Below, one piece after another: positions 55,803 to 64,000 of a stretch of 64,000 nucleotides of DNA. The first letter of the stretch is position 1, and every line of letters starts with the position of its first letter. Origin of the DNA: Xanthostigma xanthostigma (taxonomy: Eukaryota > Arthropoda > Insecta > Raphidioptera > Raphidiidae); assembly GCA_963575645.1 (NCBI GenBank), contig OY754464.1:1240001-1304000 (forward strand), in the 5' to 3' direction. The translations under genes were made by a program, and so were the position numbers. The notes under the pieces were generated by a model. That model was not told where the DNA came from. It was given only the letters and a program-made list of their open reading frames with translations, and did not search any database.

Positions 55803-56432
55803 ATGAGTGTCACTGTTATACCATACTGGAAAGTGGCAAGTGCTGTCAGTGTTGCTAGTGCTGCTGTTTTTGCGTTTCGATTTTACGCGTCTACGACCGG
55901 TTCACGTATTGCGATGGCAGATTCAATTCCAAAGAATCCAGAAAACTGGAAAGATGCGACTTCTATATACGATTTCACCGCAAAAGATATACACGGCAAT
56001 GAAATATCCATGGAACAGTACAAAGGACACGTTTGTCTTATTGTCAATGTCGCTTCGCGTTGCGGATTGACAGCTACAAATTACAAGGAACTTGTCGAAT
56101 TGCATGACAAGTACAATGACAGAGGTTTGAAAATATTGGCGTTCCCCTGCAATCAGTTTGGTGGACAGGAACCCGGCTCCAACGAAGATATTATTTGTTT
56201 TGCAAAGGGGAAAAATGCTACTTTTGACTTTTTCGATAAAGTTGACGTTAACGGAAAGAATACGCACCCGCTGTGGAACTACTTGAAAAACACACTTGGC
56301 GGTACAATGGGCAGTTTTATCAAATGGAATTTCACCAAATTTATTGTGGATAAGGAGGGAAAACCTGTTGAAAGGCATGGGCCCAATACTGATCCGAACT
56401 CATTGGCTGCAAATTTGGAAAAATATTTGTAA
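55803..56432 (+). CDS. phospholipid-hydroperoxide glutathione peroxidase, Cys type
   Basis: 209 residues in a single exon. It reduces lipid and other hydroperoxides; insect enzymes of this type generally take electrons from thioredoxin. The catalytic tetrad is present: Cys87 in VASRCGLTATN (codon TGC at 56,061, so Cys replaces selenocysteine and no SECIS element is needed), Gln122 in NQFGGQEPG, and Trp175-Asn176 in FIKWNFTKF. Cys132 (DIICF) is placed like the resolving Cys of thioredoxin-type members. Residues 1-37 are hydrophobic with few acidic residues and Arg26/Arg35, suggesting a mitochondrial or secretory leader; Met38 (ATGGCAGA) could start a cytosolic form of 172 residues. Length without the leader fits the GPX4-like monomeric group. 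An AATAAA follows at 56,920. No splice sites are needed, so the coding part is intronless. Confidence 0.95.
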   Translation: MSVTVIPYWKVASAVSVASAAVFAFRFYASTTGSRIAMADSIPKNPENWKDATSIYDFTAKDIHGNEISMEQYKGHVCLIVNVASRCGLTATNYKELVELHDKYNDRGLKILAFPCNQFGGQEPGSNEDIICFAKGKNATFDFFDKVDVNGKNTHPLWNYLKNTLGGTMGSFIKWNFTKFIVDKEGKPVERHGPNTDPNSLAANLEKYL

Positions 56433-56919
56433 AATCGTTATTTAAGTGTTACATATTATAGTTCACTGATAGAAATTTATCCAATACGCAATGTAATAAC
56501 TCTTTTTTGAAGTCTTTGGAAATATTCAGTCTTTGAGACTAAATATTTTTCTATTCACAAATATAATCTAAGTCGAAGCACATTTCAGTATAGGTACCTA
56601 AACGAAATGTCAATTTTGTATGCATGAAAACATGTTCACATGTAGTTCATAAATATTATATTAGAATTTAAAATGATTTGTTTTGTCAACAAAACATACT
56701 GTTATTTTCCTATTTCATTCTCGTCAAGTTTTAAAATTAAATTATATTTATTTATTATTTACATTTCATCAAAATCTTATCTATAAGTAACATACTCAAC
56801 AAGTTATTAGATACCAAAAACAAATTAGTTTTTTTTTTCAATGTGAACATTTTTAAGTAATATTCAGAAGTTTATAAATTATATCATCGAGACTTAAAAG
56901 TCTTTGATACTTTTATGTA

Positions 56920-56925
56920 AATAAA
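56920..56925 (+). terminator. polyadenylation signal of the peroxidase gene
   Basis: First AATAAA after the stop codon, giving a 3' untranslated region near 500 bp. Position and motif only. Confidence 0.5.
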
Positions 56926-56929
56926 ACAC

Positions 56930-57640
56930 AACGCTATTGACCTGAGTTGTCTGGCGTCTATAATCTACAAACAATTTAAACTACTTATTACAAGATTATG
57001 ATTTATGAAGCAGTTTGCTTTTATTAAAATTTTCTCTTCAAATTATATATATCCAATATTTTATATTGACAAAATCAGTAGTAAAATTTTGATAAATCAT
57101 GGAAAAATTCCAAAAAAATGTATTGAATAAAATTATGAAAAGTAAGAAAATGTTTATATTTTTCTAAACTTGAAAGTACGATTTATTAAAATTACTTTTA
57201 TTAGTTCTATGTTAACTTATAAGACTGTTTTAGTTAAAAATAAATAATTGTAATCAAATATGACAAAATATTTTTTTTTAAATTGATACTCGTGAGTTTA
57301 AAATTGCTTGTATATGAGGAAAAAGCGGTACCCACAATTTTTAATATATTTTGCAAATACTTACAAAATTTTATTACAATTAGTTATTTTATGTAGACTA
57401 AAATAGGATGAATTTGTGGATTTACTATATACCTAAGCAGTTGTATTGAATTAAAAAAATAAAAATTACCAAAAATTAAAAAAATTTTAATATCATAAAA
57501 CCCACAACATTGAATTGAATCCTAACCGCGCATGAGATATCGTGGGTAACGGCTAGTATGAAATATGATATTTGCTATTCATTTACATGGTTACATAATA
57601 TGGCATCACATGTAACAATTGTGTCAGGTACATAACATTT
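56930..57640. other. no feature recognised
   Basis: AT-rich spacer between the peroxidase gene and a dispersed repeat. Confidence 0.4.
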
Positions 57641-57935
57641 CTTTTTGACAGATCTCCAGAACAAACGAACAGCTGATTTTTTTTTATATTTTAAAATATT
57701 TCCGATCTTCCCCAAAAATTGGACATATTTACATGTCAACCATCCCACCAAAATTTGGTTGCAGTTCGCTCAGCAGGCTGAGGCGGCATTTTCTTTTTAG
57801 ACAGCACTAATAGGTCAAACAACTGAGCAATTCGAAAACGAATTTTGTTGGTATGTTTGACATGTAAATATGAAAAGCCCAAATGTTTTTGGGGAAGATC
57901 AGAGCATGAATAGAAGAGATATGCGCTAGATGGTT
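57640..57935. repeat. inverted repeat related to 17,870-18,140
   Basis: GATCTTCCCCAAAAATTGG and TTTACATGTCAACCATCC at the left are mirrored by GACATGTAAATATGAAAAGC and TTTTTGGGGAAGATCAGAGC at the right. The right half resembles the 18-kb repeat. Confidence 0.6.
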
Positions 57936-58039
57936 GTTTTTTGTTATGATAATATATTGTTCAGATCAGTTTATAAGTTTTTATGTTAATTTCAAACTGA
58001 TACCTCGAAGTCAAGCCATTCCTGAGAAAAACAATCTTG

Positions 58040-58092
58040 ACCGACAATAAAGGTTTAATTTGTTTCTATTTGAAGTACGGAACCTTAAAAAG
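58040..58092 (+). repeat. family Z 3' end remnant
   Basis: TTTCTATTTGAAGTACGGAA and CCTTAAAAAGG resemble the GGTACGGAACCCTAAAAA end; the rest is missing. Confidence 0.4.
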
Positions 58093-58301
58093 GCTAAAGG
58101 CATCCAGCCCTAAAATACTCTAAATAGTCATTACTCATTAGTCATCGTTCTCAATTTGTTTGTTTTGTCTACTGCAATAGGTCAATAGTCACGTACTGTC
58201 ACGTGCCTTATGTCATCTTTTTAAATCTATTAAACAATAACTTCTCTTAAGTGATAGCTCTCCTGGAAAGTATACGTTCTAGAAAAATAGTTTCAGTAAA
58301 A

Positions 58302-58331
58302 ATGTCGTGTCACGATGATAGATATCCAAAG
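58302..58331 (+). CDS. mtnB: mtnB exon 1
   Basis: Ten codons ([10 protein letters not shown]) from ATG to the donor AAG|GTATGG. The phase-0 junction to the next exon restores the family sequence [12 protein letters not shown]. Its assignment rests on phase, distance and that junction. Confidence 0.8.
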
Positions 58332-61300
58332 GTATGGACATTGAACAATTACTCATTACTATTTTCTAGGTAGTTATTTACTGATACATAGCAATCATGA
58401 TTAAAGTACTAAAATAGACGTTATTACTATATTATAAGCATGTCATCATCATTATTTGCATTCCATTTCATGTCTTTGCAACTAGAATACTGCAATTGTT
58501 TTTTTTTGCGAATGTTACCAGACCACCGGTTCTTTTTTTTTTGGCATCACAACATAACCTTGAAAACTGCAATACATAATAATTATGTCATAGACGCATT
58601 ATACTGACCTATGCATGCTATTGAATTTATGTAATATGTATTTAATGTATTTTTAAATGAACTAGCTAAACGCAGTGTTGAAATCCAGAAATTGAAAATA
58701 ACATACGTTTTTACATTAACGTGTTTTCCCCAGGGAGAAAAGCTAAACTCCAGACCCTTTAGGCCTGTTTTATGCCCTATTGTATGAGTGTTCCAGGTCC
58801 CTAGGTTAAACAGGTCTCTCCATATTGAATCGACCTCCTCTCCACATTTCTGCCCTTGGGGAGAGAATCGAAAATCTAAGAAATTTATATGTTTAAACAA
58901 AAATTTTAATTTTAGTTACAAAAGTTAACAACAATTATTTTACATTGGAATTGAAAAACAAAAATACATTGATATTTATATTTGGTTCCGATAATTTTGT
59001 CACTTGATAGCCTTTTATAAAAACTTGATAAATCCTATATAATTTGTATTTCACATCAAAATGAACTGCTTGAACATTAGTAGCGCACTGCAGCTATAAT
59101 ATGGGTTTAAATAATTTATGAAGGCTACGTTTTGTAGCTCTTAAACACAGGTTTTCTTTTTTATCGTAATATAATGCATTATAAAAAGGAATGAATACGT
59201 AAATTTATGACACAGGTCGACCATTTTCTTAATTATCGAAAATAGTTCGTTCCCATTTTAACGGGGCGAATAACTAAATAAATTTTCTATTTTTATCTTT
59301 TATTGACTAGGCAAACTCCTTTACCCATCAATTTAAATACTTAACAAAGATTATTTTAATAAAGAGGTCTTAGTTATAAGTTATATTATATATAATTACT
59401 TTCTTTCATGTCTTTCGCAGTTAAATAATGTACCGCTTTAATAAAATAAACATATATATTTTATAATGTACAGGAACACCCTAGAAATTTAATTCCCGAG
59501 CTTTGCAGACAATTCTACGATCTTGGATGGGTCACAGGCACCGGTGGCGGTATTAGTATAAAACTTAAGTATGTATCGTCCATATTTATGATAAAATTTT
59601 TGACCACAAAGTTCAAAATATACTTGTATATCTAAAATTAACAATAGTTTGTTGTTGACCATCAGGGGGTGTAATTTTTTAGTTAGCCAGTGGAATATTT
59701 CTATCACGAAGTCTAACAGGACAAATTTATAAATTATATTTACAGAAATTAACAAATCTTGTAAATTTTTGGTGTTTGTAAACGCACACGGGATTTATTA
59801 GAAGCAAAAATAGCATTTTTTTATTTCAGTTTTAAAGTCCTCATATATTTAAAAATATAAATTGTTTTGCTTGATTAAACCCGTGAGGAGTAGGTATCAG
59901 ACTTATGTACAAATCGATCGTATTTCCTCTTTGCGAAAAAAAACTTTACTTCGTATTTCTTACTTTTGAGGGAACGTATGATTTACTTAGACCTTGAAGT
60001 CCAGCTTTTAAAATAGCCAACCAATTAAAATTTAGCTATATTTGTATATTCATTAATAATTTCGATATATAATTCTGTAAGCCACGTCATATGTACAGTG
60101 TACACACTTATGGTGTTCATATATTATTATTTATTTAAAAAGAAATGTTCATTTTTATTGATTTTTATATACTTCCCCGATGAGCAGCTTTGCTAGTGTC
60201 CTTGTTGTTAAAGAGTTAGTTTCCTATAAAATCAATGCGTTTATTACAGTATTATATAGACTGTTCCAGAATTAAAAGAAAGGGTTAAGTCATCTTTATA
60301 ACATACTAGCGGTCCCGCCCGGTTTTACCCGGGTGCAAAAGAACGAATGGGAGGAGGGACATGAGTACGCACGTTTACCGAAATGAATGTTGTGTCCAAA
60401 TTTCATGATGATCGGAGTTACCGTTCAAAAGTTTTTTGTCGGACGGACAAATTTTGAATTACATTTTTCATTGGTGCTCCGCGGTCTAGTTTCTAGTTTC
60501 CATAGTTTCCAAACTAAAAGAAATACAGACGTTTGCTTACGCTCATTGAATTCAGCGTAATTTTTTCTGTAAGCATTCTCCATTTCAAAAGTATATTAAA
60601 GGATTCGATTTTTGCAATTTTTTTAAGGTATACCCCTTTAAAAAAATGCTATTTTTGACGAAACCCGAAATCTGTCGGAACTCTTGGAAAATCATCATGC
60701 TTATAGAATAAAAAACACGCTGAATCCATGGTCGTAAAACGACGTGTGTAGACTAAAAAAGTTTCGAACTTAAAAAAAATACTATTAAATCATCCCCCCT
60801 CACCCTTTACAAGTAACGCCACTGCCTCAGTGGCCCACGATCTATTACTAAAAAATAATAACAAAATTTGACCCACTTCTCAAAAACGTTCGCCATCACT
60901 GGTCTAGAGGCTAGAGCCTTCCTGAATTTTTCAAATAGGATTAGTATTTCTTAAAATTAGAGCGTTCCAACAAACAAATTCTCCAGCTTTTATTATTAGT
61001 ATAAATTGATCAGTACAAGAAGACTTCATTGCAATATTTAATTAACACTTTTTAATTTCTTTTAATTAAAGTGAAACTTTTATTCTACCGCCCCGAATTT
61101 TTCTGGCCGTCCGCATGTCGCATTACAGCTGGCCGCGTAGTAGGGGTAAAGTGAAAGGCGTTCGGAGTAGGCGCTCGGTAGAGCAGCCAAGGCCAATATG
61201 GCGGCGCCCATGGTTAGCATCAGCTGACCGTGTAGTATGTATAACACATAGTCAGTCTGTCATGCGGGCAAGTGCTGTACAGTGTTTACATGTTTTTATT

Positions 61301-64000
61301 CGTGTGTTCATGTGGATGTTGTTGTTTATAATTAATCGTGATGGATAAGTGTCTACAATCCAACGCCTACAATCCAAGAAAAGTTTCACTTGCGTCGTGG
61401 TTTCTTAAAACCACACAACTTTTTTCTTGTGCACAGAATCCGTTCTCATTTTTAAATCAAAATTTCAAAAGTTACGTTGCGCTATTTAAAATTCGATTTT
61501 ACTAATTTCATTGTAATTTCAGAGATGAAATTTACATAGCTCCATCAGGTGTACAGAAAGAGCGCATTTGCTCGGACGATATCTTCGTACAAAATATTGA
61601 AGGTCAAGATTTAGAGTTGCCTCCGCCAGAAAAGAAACTGAAAAAAAGCCAGTGCACGCCGCTCTTTATGTGTGCCTACACTGCTCGCAAAGCAGGCGCC
61701 GTAATCCATACCCATTCGAAATCAGCTGTAATGGCGACTTTACTGTTCCCGGGAAAAGAGTTTCGCTGTACCCATTTGGAAATGATAAAGGTAATATGAT
61801 AAAGGCATCAGTTAAAGGGCCGCTGCACACGAGGGTGGTTTTGTCGTTACAATCACTGGCTGAGAGAATGGAAATAACGTCTCTGCGGGCTCGCGTGCGT
61901 GGTTACAAGCTGGATTTCAAAATCAGATATTTCCCGTGCTTATTTCTGAGCTGACTTACAGCAGTGTCTTGTCTAATGGGCAACATGGGCTAATGTCATA
62001 AGCAAACATGGCGTCATAGTGTTCTGTTCAGAGACAATAAACGTTCACTTTTGTAAGCATTCGAACTGTCACTGCGCGCGCACCAAAACCAGCTTCAAAA
62101 CACGCATACAAACGCCACAGCAAAGAAAACAAGCAACGAAACTAGCGGCAAAACAAGCCTCGTATGCAGCGGCCAAAAAAAAAAACACCAGCACAAAAGA
62201 CTGTAATAAAGTGTCGTCATTATTGCTGTTCACTTGTTATATAAAAAGTGAATATCAGTAATTATTTCGTTGTAGTAACGGTTATACATTTTGTTTGGAT
62301 AAAAAAGCGCCGTACAAGAAAATGGATCAATAATAATTGTTTAATGCGACATAAAGGAGGCTTTTATAATAAAATAATTTAAATATATTAAAACAAAAAC
62401 TAAGTCTGTATATAGATAGTCTAATTTGCAAATGGCGACTGATCAATTTTTAATGCAAATCTTCGTTCCGCGATAAAAGTTTCTGATTTATCACTTATTG
62501 ATTTCCTATATATCCATAGAAACATACTTACAAACAAAAATGGTAATTACGCACATGGAGACTATACAAGGAGCACAAACTCCATGTATACAAATGAAGA
62601 TGGCGCTGGTTTTCAGTTTGTACCAAATCCGATTAAATTTTAGAGTCAATCGATAAAGTTATTCAAAAATAAAAATAACATTTTTTTCACGTTTTTGTCG
62701 CAAAGCGCCTAATCTACTTTTTGATACGGTAATCCGAAAAGTTCTTAAATATAAAAGCCTATCACATACCTAAATCATTCTAAAAAAAATTCAACTTAAC
62801 ACATAGCGGGAAGATTTAAGGGCCCACAGGTCAACCGGAAACATCTATTGACGCACCTTGCCGGTCAAACGCCTAGATCTCTTATGACGCCATGCTGTGT
62901 AGTGCGTGTGCGATTATAATATACTTGATTGACACGTTCACCGCTTGTGTATTAGTATTGTATTAGTTGCAGGGCTATATTTAGTCACTAGAATTTCGCT
63001 TAAATGCATGTTTCACATCTGCCAGGCGTTCTACGATGACTCCTATTTTTTTTTTTTTTTTAATTTTATAGGGAATAAAAAATCAGAAGCTTGGTCGTAA
63101 TTTTAATTACAACGAAGAGCTGATTGTGCCAATCATAGAAAATACGCCGTTTGAAGCTGATTTGACCGATAGACTAGCTCAAACCATCGCTGAGTATCCA
63201 GAAACATGCGCTGTGCTTGTTCGGAGACATGGAGTATATGTGTGGGGTGACACGTGGCAACAGGCTAAGACGATGTAAATTCACAGATTACTTCTCAAAA
63301 CTGAAAAAATAGACTCACAAAACACGTATAAAAACATTTGGTTTTATTTAAAGGCAAATCTACTTCGTTTTGTTTTTTTTTAATCCTTTGGAACGCTATA
63401 GCCATAGCGATATAGGATAAGGCACCAGACTAGTACGAAACGTTCACTTGTACTAAATAATAGGAAACACGATCTGAAATTCACTTCGCAATTTTCCGCG
63501 GTTTTATCCAATTCGGTATTATGGATTTGTTACCTACAAAAAGTCATTATTTTAGGTTATAATAAATGATGAAGCGTCCTAAAATGAATAACAAGCTTTC
63601 CCTGAAAACTATGCATATTCAACACAATACGAAACATCCGGTCTTACAGACCTTATTGTATTATATGTTGAATCTATATCAACATTCAATATGTAATATG
63701 AAACACTGGGTCCGTGAGACCGGCCCGTTTTCAAAAATCGATACAAACAGTCGCGAATTAAGTAGTAACCAGGGAACAGTGCAAGTCAAGCATAGTATAA
63801 AGTAACAATAATGGTCTCACAGACCAATGTCTCGTACTAAGGGTTTGTATGTGTTTTGCGAGTCAATTTTTTGAAATATAACCATTTGTCTACACACATT
63901 CTATAATAATTACCAACTTATTGTGAATATGTATTTATTTATTAACTGTCTTATATTACAGGACTGAATGTTATGATTATTTATTCGATGTTGTTGTACA
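58302..64000 (+). CDS. mtnB: methylthioribulose-1-phosphate dehydratase (MtnB/APIP), five exons, 3' incomplete
   Basis: This zinc enzyme dehydrates 5-methylthioribulose-1-phosphate in the methionine salvage pathway, in the cytosol. I joined exons 58,302-58,331, 59,474-59,568, 61,523-61,790, 63,072-63,274 and 63,962-64,000; all four introns are GT-AG and the frame holds throughout (intron phases 0, 2, 0, 2). The product so far is at least 211 residues. Key residues: GTGGGIS at 22-28, Cys86 (SQCTPLF, the substrate-contact Cys), His104 and His106 ([10 protein letters not shown], zinc), Glu128 (HLEMIK, general acid-base) and His184 (RRHGVYVWG, zinc). Each lies exactly 11 positions before its human APIP counterpart (97, 115, 117, 139, 195), so no part is missing between exons 3 and 4. 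Exon 5 begins [12 protein letters not shown] and leaves the window near the expected C-terminus. The N-terminus [10 protein letters not shown] is shorter than in human. Introns 2 and 3 carry retroelement R and MITE E. Confidence 0.95.
59474..59568 (+). CDS. mtnB: mtnB exon 2
   Basis: Acceptor TGTACAG, donor AA|GTATGT. Codes [19 protein letters not shown] and the glycine-rich VTGTGGGIS motif. Confidence 0.95.
60305..61006 (+). repeat. retroelement family R copy in mtnB intron 2
   Basis: ACTAGCGGTCCCGCCCGGTT and ACCCGGGTGC to CTCCAGCTTTTATTATTAG. Near 60,495-60,590 it holds TTTCCAAACTAAAAG...GACGTTTGCTTACGCTCATTG, also at 21,085-21,170, so another repeat is embedded in it. Confidence 0.65.
61523..61790 (+). 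CDS. mtnB: mtnB exon 3
   Basis: Acceptor TTTCAG, donor AAAG|GTAATA. Holds [14 protein letters not shown], Cys86, the HTH zinc pair and Glu128. Confidence 0.95.
61812..62174 (+). mobile_element. family E MITE, copy 6, in mtnB intron 3
   Basis: TTAA (61,812-61,815), AGGGCCGCTGCACACGAGGG at the left, GCCTCGTATGCAGCGGCC at the right. The E-box/CCAAT block is partly deleted here, but ATGGCGTCATAG, AGAGACAATAAACG and TGCGCGCGCACC remain. It begins 22 bp behind the splice donor of exon 3. Confidence 0.75.
62180..63060. other. rest of mtnB intron 3
   Basis: No gene or matched repeat recognised; ends in a long T run (63,048-63,062), the polypyrimidine tract before exon 4. Confidence 0.5.
63072..63274 (+). 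CDS. mtnB: mtnB exon 4
   Basis: Acceptor TTTATAG, donor AT|GTAAAT. Holds [17 protein letters not shown] and the third zinc ligand His184 in [10 protein letters not shown]. Confidence 0.95.
63280..63960. other. mtnB intron 4
   Basis: The open stretch at 63,566-63,805 has no family resemblance and lies inside the intron. No repeat matched. Confidence 0.45.
63962..64000 (+). CDS. mtnB: mtnB exon 5, cut by window end
   Basis: Acceptor ATTACAG. The split codon AT|G gives Met199, followed by [12 protein letters not shown], which is the conserved start of the last helix. Confidence 0.9.

Noticed and set aside
55923..56378. 151-codon minus-strand ORF
   Set aside because: Shadow of the peroxidase gene.
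58583..58900. 105-codon minus-strand ORF
   Set aside because: Lies in mtnB intron 1; contains a repetitive GGAGAAAAG / GGGGAGAGAA pattern and no domain.
51967..64000. Functional cluster of the three host genes
   Set aside because: KCTD-like, peroxidase and mtnB have no shared pathway, differ in strand and are kilobases apart.

Overview
This is an AT-rich, repeat-dense piece of an arthropod nuclear genome, most likely an insect. The evidence is spliced eukaryotic genes with GT-AG introns, non-LTR retrotransposons, tRNA-derived SINEs, and many small DNA transposons (MITEs) with hAT-type 8-bp, pogo/mariner-type TA and possible piggyBac-type TTAA targets. I cannot fix the order from sequence alone. 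No rRNA gene, CRISPR array, prokaryotic operon or phage was seen.

Host genes lie only in the right-hand fifth. A single-exon KCTD8/12/16-like BTB protein is on the minus strand (51.97-52.69 kb). A single-exon Cys-type phospholipid-hydroperoxide glutathione peroxidase is on the plus strand (55.80-56.43 kb). A split methylthioribulose-1-phosphate dehydratase gene (MtnB/APIP, methionine salvage) is on the plus strand: I could join five exons from 58,302 to the window end, in frame, with every expected active-site residue. The three genes are unrelated in pathway and look like ordinary neighbours.

From 0 to about 51 kb I find no host gene; almost everything recognisable is mobile. Recurrent families, named here for cross-reference: S1 (tRNA-derived SINE), B (about 545-bp MITE, five copies), C (about 500-600-bp repeat, three copies), D (hairpin-bearing repeat, three copies), E (GC-richer MITE with terminal CTCGTGTGCAGCGGCC, about seven copies or fragments), F (two near-identical copies), H (two copies), R (retroelement starting ACTAGC-GCCCGTCCCGG and ending in a TATTAGTATAGAT-type tail, four copies), Z (retroelement ending GGTACGGAACCCTAAAAA) and U (an unknown unit, two copies). 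Several elements are nested, and intact target-site duplications allow the order of events to be read: a LINE with an intact reverse-transcriptase ORF inside family C, a solo LTR inside family Z, a LINE RNase-H fragment inside family E inside unit U, and a pogo-like MITE inside family H.

The most useful results are the fully reconstructed MtnB gene model, the dated nests, a minisatellite inside a MITE, several large foldback palindromes, and a tRNA-Lys-like sequence missing its anticodon arm. I did not find a convincing new defence, regulatory or metabolic system.
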